Positions 7,000-19,400 of a DNA stretch of 25,920 nt are shown in pieces. Source of the stretch: Azolla pinnata (lineage: Eukaryota; Streptophyta; Polypodiopsida; Salviniales; Salviniaceae); the NCBI GenBank assembly GCA_037176905.1, contig JBBBWG010005213.1:1-25920 (forward strand), written 5' to 3'. The stretch's first letter is position 1, and every line of letters begins with the position of its first letter. Both the position numbers and the translations under genes were made by a program. Under the pieces are notes generated by a model. That model did not search any database. It was given only the letters and a program-made list of their open reading frames with translations, and was not told where the DNA came from.

Positions 7000-7990
7000 C
7001 TTTTTCGGCATAAGATGGGGGCCTTGAACTCACTCCAAAAACAGTTGCTTCTTGTGCATCCTGTTTTTGCATGAATGATTCCAGGAAATCGCGCGCGGAG
7101 GAACCGAGCGCAAGTCAGGACGGCGGCAAATGCTCGTCATCGGCTTAAAACCAGTGTTCTGATGTCTACTGTTTATTTTTAAAAGTGCAAGATTTTGGAA
7201 GATATTTTGGAATCTCCTACTATGCATACATGTTGTGCTCTGCTTTTTTGCTGCTTAATGGAAAACAACAAGTCAGTCCGAGTTTTTTCGGAAGGGTCCC
7301 CACCGCGGCTTTGCATATGCTTATCAGTGGACAAGCTCCCCCTGAGCATCTCCATTACCCACCTTCAAGCAAATCAAATCAAAGCAAAGCAAATCAAAGC
7401 AAAGCAAAGCAAAGCAAAGCATCCCATCAGCTGCCTCTTATATGATTATCTGTTCGAAAGCGAGAAACTGCCCAACTCCTGGATGGCTGCAGCTCATCTG
7501 ACAGATTACTGTCCTGTTGTTTTCAGGGCCTGAGTACGTAAGTCCGATTGCCATCTGATTTTTGTTTCCTACAATGATTTATATATATATATATATATGC
7601 ATCAGGGAATTCCCCAACTTACAACATGTTGTGTAGCGCAGGTACACGCACCGATCTCATGGCATCAGGTTCTACGCCATTTTCTTTCCGGTCATTGTTC
7701 CATCGCATCTGTTTGATAATGAGCATTTACTCTGCCCCCGGCATCATAATACGGAGCTTGAAATGCAAAGGTCGGCCCGACTCTTTTTCATACTCCGGCT
7801 GTCATCATTTATAGGCAGGGGAGAAATCGAACCGTCGATTCGGACGCAGGAAATGCCTCGCCAGGAAATGTATGCCGATCATCGTCCGAGCTATTGCTAT
7901 CACAGAGTAACCAAGCTTGGGGAGTTGGGTTCGCTGTACATATAATTTCATGAATATATTATGCCTTTCCTATTCTACATCGCTTGCATT
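7000..7990. other. No gene recognised; minor microsatellites
   Basis: AT-richer intergenic sequence. It holds an AAAGC/AAATC pentamer tract (7367-7421) and an (AT)n run (7579-7599). A short segment at 7528-7538 is bounded by TTTTCAG and GTAAGT and could be a mini-exon, but nothing links it to a coding frame. Confidence 0.5.
7367..7421. repeat. (AAAGC)n pentamer tract
   Basis: About eleven AAAGC or AAATC pentamers in tandem. Confidence 0.9.
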
Positions 7991-8018
7991 CAAAGGGGCT
8001 TATTAAAGAATCCTCTAT

Positions 8019-8142
8019 AGGATCGATTCTCTCCTGTGCGCATCGGAAGATCGCTTTATTCCGCAAGTGAAGAATGCGCCTTTGAGAAAAGCACGAAAGA
8101 TCTGGAGCTTCAAAGTTCGTCTAATGCCGAGAGAGCCCATGA
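8019..8142 (+). other. Exon-like open segment
   Basis: A stretch bounded by CTATAG at its left and a strong donor GAG|GTATGTG at its right. One frame is open throughout, containing RIGRSLYSASEECAFEK and ending SSSNAERAHE. I do not recognise it. It could belong with the tentative exon at 6628 or be a decayed fragment; the left splice site is weak. Confidence 0.18.
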
Positions 8143-8149
8143 GGTATGT

Positions 8150-10682
8150 GATGTATACTACCACATTTATGTGGGCGGTGTAACCCCCCCTCCCCACCCT
8201 CTCCCTCTCGAGCTAAATCGCTACAATACTATTCTTGCAACGGTTCATCCCTTGTTGCTCATTTCCTTTTGAAAAATGTTGGAAGAGCTTTGTTAAAAGC
8301 CACAGCTCTAGGGCATGGATCTGCAAAGCCCTGCAATAAGAGATAAATGCTAGTCTTTTCGACGTGTGGATTCGACCTAGGCATGGCCTCTCATTGCAAA
8401 TATGGTTTCTTTAGATTTGCAGCATTCTCTGCTTATGTGTGGGATCTAACCACCATGCATTGTCTTGTTCTTCATCATGCAACTATAGCGTATAGCATGT
8501 GCATGTACTCATATGAGTCTATATATATATCGTCGAATATCGTATTAGCCCATCTCTGTTCCTTACTGAATAATCGATCTCTGCAATGCTTTCTGATTAG
8601 AAAAGAACTCGGGAGTCAAACGATGTCCTTCGTTGCTCATCGGGCGTGAACTTAACCCGTCCCTTTCGCCTGATTGTTTTACCAGAAAGAAACATGTATG
8701 AACAGGGCTCGAACCTGATCTGCTTTATTCCTTTTTCCGGCTGCACTTCGGCATTATTGAATGCGATCTGTCGCAATTCGGAAGTCCTTCGCTTCACCCA
8801 TTGACAATTGTTCTGCCCGGCATCATCATGTCACGAGTCGAGTCAGTTACACGAAACTCGCTTAGATGCCAAATGGGAGAATCACTCTTGCTTAGCCTGT
8901 CGATTCGTCGCAAAAAGGTGAAGAGGAAATGCTCGATGATGAAGGCTCGATCAGCCATATTCGATAACAAGAGGCATGTATGCATTTCATCGTATTCTAC
9001 TCTACTCAAGGCATGCATTGCCTCTCGGAGCACAAACATGCGATAGAAAATGGCTCGCATGTGATGATGCATCATAGAACAGTTTGAGGCCACTTGGAGG
9101 GATGCCGATGAAATTCAGACACTTAGCTATGTCACCTGGACCACATACTACTACGAGATTCTGAGAAGCTCATGTTGTCTTCACTATGACAAGAGCCCCG
9201 AAACATATCGTGACATGTCATCGAGCTTTGATTTCACATCGATGTGTCTTTGCTTGAAGCCTTGTGGTGACGTGATGGCCTCAAATTCCTGCTCGGCGCA
9301 GCAATAATGCAAACATTGGCACTCCTCAGGTCCTCGGACCGTTTAAACACCTGTTGCAGAGCAAATAGTCAACAATTGTCAGGGCCACGATGTTCCTTGC
9401 CCCTTTATTAATCAATTCTTTGGATTAGTCGATCCCCGAGAGATGCCATATGACCCATTTCACAAGCATGGAGTGCATTGATTCCTGATAACAGTTTAGA
9501 TAGATGGTGGCTTGACATAACCGTTTGTTTGAGATCTCCATGGGAATCGAAACCATTGCAAAATCAAACCAGATTTAACCACACAGAGAGCAAGAAAGAG
9601 AGCCTATATAATGTTACAAACCCTTCTTTGAATTCCCCATATGCATCACATAAAGACACTGATTTCTGACATGCTCTCACTGTTCCACATGTGCATGTCA
9701 GGAATAAAAGCATCAGAATGTGTTTACCCCCATTGATCATAAATGGAGCTGGTAAAACTGCAACTGGTTCCACACAGCTTGTCATCCTGTTATTTGGCCT
9801 TAGGTATGGGAACCAGGGGTAATTCATGATCCTACAAATTGCTAGAAATGGAGAACATGGCAAAGAAAAAATATGGATGTAAAAAACAGTTTAACACAAG
9901 GTGCACTGCATCACCAGCATCAGCATCAAGATCTGTTATTCCTTCCATTTTGTACAATAGAAAATCCCCAAAACATGATCAATCAATGAATGTTAGATAT
10001 ATATATATATATATACCATACTATGATACATCAAATTTTGCCTTCTTGGCTTTGTCCACAGAATCCCTCCTTCAATTGAGGGTTTTCTCACAACCAAGAC
10101 CTTCCATGGCATCATCTGTTTCTCTTCCAAGCATTGGAAGTTTTTTTTGCAATACAGCTTTCTGCTCCGTTGTGCAGAACTCTACAAAACTTGCTTTTCA
10201 GCATTTCCACATATTACATAATGTGTATCTATAATGAGAAAGAGAGAAAAACGCAAAGGAAGGAAAAAGAAGAGAAGGAAATAAATGCTTTGAAGGAGGC
10301 ATAAAGCTAACTAACTTCAGTAACTTCCAAATCCTGGAGTCAAGACAAGCCGAAGCCGTCCACCTCAAATGTGTCCTTGAGATCTCTACATGACACCAAG
10401 CTATCTATATATTTCTGCCACTGCATTCAGTTGATTGATAGATCAAATCGCCCTGGGAAAGTTTTGCCAAGGCTGGAAAACAGAGCGAACAGTGCTTGTT
10501 GCTCGTGTCAATTGCCCAATTGTATGCAAATCGGTGCCTGCTATCTTACCATGTTCTAAAGAAACTCTCCCTTCTTGTTTTTCTTCTTCTTTCCCCAAAG
10601 AAAATCAGCCCATTTCATATCTAAATGTGCATTATATATATGATAAGCACATGCATACGCGTGTTATGTCAATATATATGTC
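8150..10682. other. Intergenic; JMJ17 3' flank at right
   Basis: I recognise no gene. A plus-strand frame over about 8600-8803 is open for some 65 codons but matches nothing I know, as does a minus frame over 8797-8597. (AT)n occurs at about 9995-10013 and 10633-10643. The segment from 10682 leftwards should contain the JMJ17 3' UTR; I see no canonical AATAAA close to the stop. Confidence 0.5.
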
Positions 10683-13464
10683 TTAACCAGAATCCATAAG
10701 CAAGACAAAGCTTCCAAACCTGCTATTCTGGCCAGCTGTTCTTCGACATGGCCTACCACTTGCACTCACACCTGTCTGATTATTGTTGCAATCTGACCCT
10801 CTCTCGATAGGCTTTGCAGAATGTGTTGATACCTTCTGACTCCTCCATCTTTCTTGCAAGTCTCCCCTTCTTACCCTTACTGATATTCTATTGCTTCTCT
10901 TCCCCCGTCCATACCAGAGAGGTTGGGCCGGCATCACGGAGCATTCTTCTTCAATGCTTCTTTTCCGAGAACTAGGGAAACGACGCAAATATTCACAATG
11001 AAAGCAGGAGTGAAGTGCCAAAATATTTTAACTAGACAAAAGACATCCTGATGAACATGAGGTAAAGCAAAGCCTGACATACCTTTTCTTCAACAAAGAA
11101 TGAATGCTCTCGTCTTGTTTGCAATTTGGACAGAGAAACTCCCCTGTTGATCCGAATCTCGGAGCTATGCTGGGAGCTTCCTCGTCACAGCTATCAGGTT
11201 CAGGAAGGGTCACACAATCAGAGTGATACCATTCACTACACGAGTCACAAGCTATCATCGGCCTATCTTTATCATACGGTTTCCTACAAATGCAATATAG
11301 GACAGTCCTTGATCTTAAATCCTGCAGAAGAAAAAGTCACTGCTTCAGTCTCACAACATTAAAAACTCCTGAGAAACTTGGGACTTACAAACAGCATGAA
11401 CTACAGCCTACCTCAATCTCCTTAGTGAATGCAATAGGAAGCTGTTCACCCTCTAGTATGAGCTTCTGAACATCCTCAAGTGGAGTAACACCATCGTCTT
11501 CAATGACCTGTTTGCAAGTACATCACTGTTACCAAAGTACAGATCAGTTGCACTATGTTGAGAGAAGTAAGAATAGTGATGAAACGTCACCATTTTCGCC
11601 TCGCTAAGCCAAACAGATGCCATTGTTTCCCAGGTTTTAAGATCCTTCAATACACAGTCACGTGATAGAGAGGGAATGGCCAAGCCCTGATATCAGAAAC
11701 AGAAGCATAGTTACATATATGACCGGTAAAACATGAATATGGAAAGGTTATTAATGGTGCATATAGAGCTAATAGGGGTCCCACGATACCTCTTTCAACA
11801 CGTGGCAGACCGTTCGATAAGAAGGTTTAGTTACGCTCTCCATTATACTTGTCGCTTGCATTCGCCATGCGTTCACAGAAAGAGCGAGAGCCAGTTGGCT
11901 ATCCGCATCTTGTTGGATTTCCATGGTTCCCGCTATCTGCCAGAATTGACAACCTTAACAAGAGAAAAATTTTATGACTGATGGAGAACAATTTGGCTTA
12001 ATATTTCACCTTCAAAGCCGATAATAAAGGCGATGAAGAATACGTTTGATTGGTATGCGAGCGTAAGATTGGCTCTAGTAAACTTTGTAGACAACTCTCC
12101 CATTCTTCTGCGATAGAAATGATCGACTCTAGCAGTTCCACCTCTCTCAATCTGTCAGAATAAGCACACAACCGCACTGAATCAAAGACAATAGAACTAA
12201 AGATAAGCTTTCACATAAAAAATCAACTCCATCCCCATTAACAAACTGCAAACAAAGTTCGAAAAACAGCCTTAGTGCAACAACAAGGTTCTCCTTGTTT
12301 ATCTGCAGTAAAAACTAGGCGTTTATTATTGGGATTTATTGTTTAGCAGGGTTGCAGTGTGACAAGAAAAAGCATGAAACATGACCGGGCAGTTTCGGAC
12401 TAGATAATTCTACAATGTTTTGCTTGCTCTCATTTAGACATGATCTCAGCAGAGATGAGCAGAGCTTCCTTAACTGCTTCCAGAATTTTTCAGCTGGACT
12501 AGTCCTAAACCGGACAGTCCTTAATCTGGACTAGTTACAGACTGACAGTGTGAAGCTAGGAAAATTTTCAGCTGGAAAAACAGAGATCCATGATAGAATT
12601 TATGGCTTCCCACTAGAGGTCTTGTTAAGCTAATTAACTTGATTCTGCTCTCCATGTTGGTGCCTCCAATGTTGTTGTTAGTTCTTTCAAATCATAAACC
12701 TCTTATTCTTGCTCCTAAAATAAATATACTCACTTTTTAAAGAAATGGGAATCTAGAGGCTACCAAATGCAGTCAAAAACCATAACATGCACAGCAAATA
12801 ACAGTTTTACTAGCACTACAAATAGAATAAAGAGTCAAATACTATCGGTAAAACAAGGAATGAAAATACCTGAATCTGATACCTTCAGCAGACTGTGAAA
12901 GTTCTTTTAAGACTTTCAATGTTGGTCTTTTACTGATGCATATCTGAAAATACAGAACACCACATCAAAACTACTATCATTTTAATAATGAACTAAGTTC
13001 GCGTAGTACATGTATCTGTCTCCATACAAGTAGTTGTGAACATGATATCTCTTTATTGTGTAAAAGTTTAAATTATGCCAACAAGGCTTAACTTGCCAAA
13101 TATACCTTCAACAGAACATCCTCATCCAGCCATAATACTCCTGCTGTAAAGGCATTGCAAAAAGAGCAAACAAAATGCTCTTGAGACCACTCTTCACAAT
13201 GTTGCAGTCCTAAACACGACCTGTGGTATCTGTATCAGAAACAAAAAATGTTAAGTGTCCATGTTTACATTTTCCTCTGGCACTTCCAGTTCTTCATGCT
13301 TACCTATCACTGCAATTATCACAAGTTATCAAGTTACAGTTTGTACAGTCCACATGTTTCTTGCACAGATGGCACAATTCTTCTCCTTCTGGGTACGAAT
13401 AGTGTCCCTCAATATACGTTTTCTTCTTCAGTAGGTGCAATGCATTATGGACTGATGTTTGCAC
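10683..13464 (-). other. JMJ17: JMJ17 exons 25-33: PHD2, PHD3 and basic tail
   Basis: PHD2 crosses the exon 25/26 junction (CHLCKKHVDCTNC to FVCSFC). Exon 32 holds PHD3 (YCICRKPYDKDRPMIACDSC, WYHSDC, FLCPNC) with a 20-odd-residue acidic insertion before its last Cys pair. Exon 33 is a basic tail with RKRS and RGKRSNRISVRVRRG, a likely nuclear localisation or chromatin contact, ending FVLLMDSG and TAA. A 718-bp intron (12152-12869) with no visible coding content separates exons 27 and 28. Confidence 0.9.
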
Positions 13465-16400
13465 CTGAAAATTATTTATTCAGGAATGTATCCATATCAA
13501 GGGACAAAGAATTCATATAAGCACCACTTCATAAGCTCAAACCTTGAAAAGGATGTCTGCCAGAGGAGTAGCAAGAAAGTCTGACTGGCCCACTAATTTC
13601 AAACAGCATTTCGATAACCATGTTTGAACCTTCTTTGTCTCAGATGCCAATGCATCGGCCTCTTCAAACTTTATAGTGCTTGCATTAACAACTTCCTGCA
13701 AAGCAAGCATAAGCAAAGGTCAAGTTTCTGCCAATTAGTAAGTTTAAAAATTATACAAGTGTACAGTGAGAATTCACACCAGAAGCTCATGTAATTCTTT
13801 GCATGAAATAGAATGAGTTGGGGAATGCAAACACTTTAATAGCTGGCTTTGTGAAGCTCTGTAAATAAATGAAAAGATAACTGTTAGAAGTTTTCTCGAG
13901 AAGCTAAGAAAGTGTAAGCATGAATGCGGAGATGAAATTTACTTCTGATTGTCCACCAACTGTTCAAGATAAGTGAAATCGTTGCAGATATCAATGTGCA
14001 AAGCCTGCATATGTAAAAAAATACAAAAATAAACAATGAAAACATTTACAGAAGAATTCATTGATAAGCAATTTCGCTTGCCCAAGAAATATTCCTAAAC
14101 AATGAAGATGTGCACATACCCTGCCCTCTGTCAATAGTTCTTCCATCTCATGCATATTACATTTGACCTGTGACTCATTGTTCAATATTACATTCAGTTT
14201 CTCAGCCCATTTCTTCCCATCCTTGATTACACACTGAAGCTGCGAGAAATGGCCAATACAACAGGCAAACTGCATTCCCTCTTCCACAAGCGATTCTAAT
14301 TCCTGAACAAAACAACTGTCCTCAGCTTTCCACTGCTACATTACATCAGAGTTTATTGATTAATATAAATATACATAAGTTACCTGTATAGTGGGACAGT
14401 CTAAGAGCAAGTGCAACATTTTCAGATTCCATTCTGTTGCAATAACTAGAGCACTTAACGCCTTCAACTCTGGAAGATCAAAATTATGCTCCTTCCCTTC
14501 CTCGGTTATTTTCTTCAGATCCATTAGCAAGTTGTCATTTTCCATTATGATTATTGATTTTTCCACTGATGGTTTCTCCCTAGAAAATTGTTCCAGAAGT
14601 TTATCTGAATGAAGAGTGCAGTTAGCACGCTTAGTCATATCCCTGGCCCTGTTCTGCCATGAAGAGACGTTTCTAAAGGTTGCATCCAAGAGTGCTCTCT
14701 CAGGGAAATCGATCTTAAAGCTCTGTGATTGATTAATGAGACCCTGCATTGGCGTCACATTCTCATAGAGGTTACAAATATGATGTAAACATCTTTAAGA
14801 GAATTTGCAACGCACACCAATACATAAACCATTTGAATTTAACCTCAAGTAATGTAAAATTTAGAGGTTCCTTTCTCTGTAGGTTCAGGTATGCCTCTGC
14901 AGAATGCAAGAATGACTCCACTTCTACTATTCTTAAATTAATGTCAGCCCAGCCAGACAAGGATGCATATATCTTGCCAGAATCCCTGAAATGATTATAA
15001 GAAACATATGTAAAAGCCATTCAAGAGCGGTAAAAGCCATTCATCTAAATAGAAAAAAGACCTTCGAAGGGCTTTATAATCTTCCAAAGAAGCTCCATCT
15101 CGCAAGAATATTGCAGCCTTGGCCTCCCACATGCTAGCAGCTTGAGCTATATGAAAGAGTTCGATATATTCAACTTCATTGTCCAATGACAACCTGCACA
15201 TACAACAGTTTAATTACTTAATATATCCAAGGTATGAAGCCTCATATACAATTGTAAACAATCCACCACAATGTAAATTGAATAAAGTACAGTGTGTATT
15301 GATTTCCAATCGTTTTTATGGCCAAGATAAGTTCAATTTACATGTTTTGAGAACATCAAAGATAATCAATAGTAATGTAGATGGATTCTATACATACTCT
15401 GTCGGTAGGGATACAAAAAAGTGAATGAAAAACATAAAGAAGAAAACTATGTAAATGCTCATAAAGATATGCATGCACACAGATTGCCCCAGCTGAATTG
15501 TGTTCTCTCAACTGCAAATGTATTGCCAGACTGACAGCAATTTTTAACTACCAACTGCAGAAACCACTACCAGAATGGAAGATATAACCTCTAAGGGATC
15601 ATAAGATGACACTATTCAAAAGCTTTTGTCTCAAAGCAAGATGAAGCTTTACTCTGGGTATATAGCATTCATACAAAGTGTAGATATCAGAAAGCTATAA
15701 AGTAGAACCTCGGCAAAAAATAGTTTTAAATAACACTTACTGTTGTCCTTCCTTGATAAGCTCCATCAATTGTAGTCTGGGTAGCTGACTTTTTAGACCC
15801 TGTGGTAAAATAGCCAAACATTAGCTGAGAAAAATAAGACCACAAATAGGTTACTCATCACCAACCTTGGAAGCTCTTTCCAGCCATGCAACTCGTTTAA
15901 GCTCTGATTTGACTGCATCTAATTCCTTAACTGGCAAAACTGATCATTTGTAAAGACAAGAAAAATTGCAGTCAAGGTATAATGGAAACCAAAAGCTACA
16001 AAGTGTATTAACCTCCGATTCTCAGCGATTCTCCAGATCTTAAAACGACCGACAACAGTTCAAAGGATGACTGATAGAGCTTCTGTTTTCTCACGTCAAT
16101 AAGAATTTTTTGGGCACTTTTAATCCACTCTTTTGCTTCATAAACTCTTTGCTCAAGTATTTCTGACTCAAGAAAGTACACTGGCACATTTTCTATCTCT
16201 GAAAGGAACTCTTCAGTTGCCTGCGAGAATGATCCCTTAAGCAGATTTGTTGTTCATAAAACAGAAGAAAAAGGAAGAACAGTCATGACTCACAAACCTG
16301 CAAAGACATATTACAATCGACCACTAGTTTTGCCCGATCTTGCCATTTTTCCAGTTTACTAACATATGCCTCTAGGAAGTCTATTTCAGGCAGCAACACA

Positions 16401-19400
16401 CATAGTTTTCCTGCCTGTATTGACCATAAAGACCCATATTACTGCCATCAAATATGCAGGCGTAAAAGAAACAATGTACCCTGGTATTAAATATTACAAA
16501 AATATACCTCCATCTGCAGTGTATGTAATTTTTCCATGTCCATGTTATTTTTCTCGCCAGAAATCCAGCATTTGCGTGGCTCCAAAAACAGATTTTGTAC
16601 ACTCTCTCTCCAAACCTGGTAGTACGAATACTATTAGCTATTATTACTCGTGCTATTCAAGCACTAGAGAACTCTGTGAGGAGCTTACCTTGCATGATGT
16701 CATAAGTTTCTTCAACTTCTCTGCCTCTGGAAAATTCAAAGGAGACTTTGAAACCTGAACGTGTACCTCCTCTAATTCTGCCAACTAATGAAAAGTGAAA
16801 TGGGGATCATAAGAATTGATTATTACTGCTGTGGATCACTTCATATTGGATGCAGGCACAACGCAGGAATTTGAAAACAGAAGTGCAATTTGAAACAATC
16901 AAATTTCTGATCAAACAAAATACCTGCCATGGAGAACTTTTGGAAAACAATACTTGAACTTGCTTCTGCAGGACTATCGTGGCATCTACCATTTCCTACA
17001 ATATTTCAAGTAAAACAGTTTCTGCATAAAGGATACAATTCTAGCTATAAATTATATTATCAATCAATGGTAAACTGCATACCTGGAGCCTCAAAATAAG
17101 TCCTTCCATGTCACATGGGGGTGAATCCACAGACAGAAGCTTCTGTGCAGTAGCTAAATAACATTTCTCTGGGCTGTTCTGAAATTCATGTTTCACATCC
17201 ACAGACGCAATACAAGCTTTTACAGACTGGGCCCAATCCTGTATTGATAGAAGCTTTTTTTCCAGCACACTCACCTACCAAAACCACAAAAAAGGTGAGC
17301 ATACATGCACAGCTCAAGGATATTTATCTTTCTGATACCTACATGATCCATCTCATGGCCAGCCCAAAGAAATTGCTCTGCTTCTGCGAGTAAACTTTCA
17401 ATATCTTCAAGCTTCGGGGTAATTTGAAGGACTGTTTCAGCTTTTTCACACCAAGCCTCAGCCAGTTTGGTATAGCACACAACGCCTCCATTAACCTTCA
17501 GGTACCCCAATATGCATTAAGTAGGCAACAAAAATACTCATAAGATGCTTCCTCGACCATGAATACCAACCTTTTTTGTAACTGGATTTGGTGGTCTCCC
17601 TCTCTTCTTTTTGCTTCCTACCATTCCAGCATTAGCCACATCAATACTCTGTAACTGCAGTTCTAGATCATCCAGATCAGCAAGACTGTATCTATAAAGG
17701 AGCAGCTGCTGATCCTTATTGCATTCACAAAGTTGCTCGCTGTGCTGCATGAGTGAAAGTACGTACATGAGCACAACATCCAGAGACTGATAATTACATA
17801 AACAATTCGCCTTAACATACCTGTAAACACACAAATCTTCCAGGACAGCAGCTACAAGTTAAAGCAGAAACAAACAAATAATACTGGCAAATCACACATT
17901 CTAGGTCCTGCAACAAAAACCAATCAACACATTTTATTGATACAAGTGATAAAAGCTTGCAAATGAACAAAAAATAAAAAAACCTATGATAGAACAGTTC
18001 ATACCTCTTCTGCACCAATCACTTCCGGACACTTCCGGGGCAACATTCTTGAACTTCTAACAATCCCATTTCTCCAAAGCTGCAATCTTTGTCTTCGCTC
18101 CAGCGTAATCATGCCTTTAAGTTCTTCTCTTAGCCAATGACTGGATCTCACACTATTTTGCGCATTCTAAAGGCAATAAACACACCATATATAAGCAAAC
18201 AAAAATTTGATCATTGCTAAATCAGCACAATATCATGAAAAAGTAAGAAGATACATCAACATCAGAAATAGAAAACCTTGGCTACAACACAAAGCAACTC
18301 TTCATGACAGAGTACAGCAGCTTTGTGATAGATTCTAGTTCTTTCCACTCCAAAACGACCAAAAGGTAACCAATCTAAGGTGGCGAAGTTCACAGCTTCT
18401 GCACAATTTAAACCTGCAAGTCCCAGAACACATGTGAATTAACTTCTAGGTTGTGCAAAGCTTACAAGTAGCTAATAGTTTAGACTTTGGCAGTTTGCAA
18501 GTAGAAAATATACGGAAAATCATATTCAGAAAACCAGACGAACTCTTACTCACCATGGTTGAAGCCACCATGATAGGATCTGGGAAATGTTACAACAAAA
18601 TTGCCCTTCTCCTGCAAATATAAATAATTATGAGTACTATCCTTCATCAATCAGTTTAGTTCCAGGGTTATAGGACTTTGAGTGGACAGTGGAAACAAGA
18701 AGAAAAAACTAAAGTTTTATTTGAGATTGATTGTAACTTCCAGACATTTCTTTATATTTTTGTTTCACAGGGGAGCATTATCCTTCTAGATGTTACAAAT
18801 CAACGGTTGTGGATTATCCCAAAAATGTAGACAGAAATGCAGCTGCATAAGTTTGATGAGGAAACATGCACAATTTCCAACAATGATAAAAAAAAGAAGA
18901 TAATTAGCAAGTCCTATTATTCATAGCAGAAGTAAATGCTTTATCATTTTATTGTTGTTTGGTCATCGTTTGTTCAAGTCTCCACAAAGTTCGTTTTGCT
19001 CAGATCTTTTTTTTACAGACTTTCACTACCCACTGTCACACACCCTGTCCTTTCTGCCACAACTACAATGAATTTCTTATAGCAACAAAAAGTTCAGATT
19101 TTAGTTGGATCACATAACTGCTTGTGGTAGCTGTTCTCACAACATGCATTTCTTGGTCAATGATACGATTAAATGTCTCATTATCATTGATATTCTTTTA
19201 GAATCAAACATAGTGACAGCCAACCTGAATGGTGGTGCAGACGGGCACGTTATTATCATGCAGAACCTTCGGATTTAGCATTGTAACCAGCTGAAACAGC
19301 AAATCTGGTTGTGCTTCAAACAGATCAGGGAACATCTTATGCATGACCTGGAGATACATACAAGTTCATTAAAAATGTAGATCCTCTGGAGTGGGTCAAC

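Noticed and set aside
8347-8649. Plus-strand ORF of 100 codons
   Set aside because: AT-rich, no recognisable motif, weak start context and no neighbouring exon; treated as chance.
14391-15424. Plus-strand ORFs over JMJ17 exons 18-20 (14391-14612, 14749-14994, 15179-15424)
   Set aside because: They are antisense to well-supported coding exons with consistent splice phases, or to an intron.
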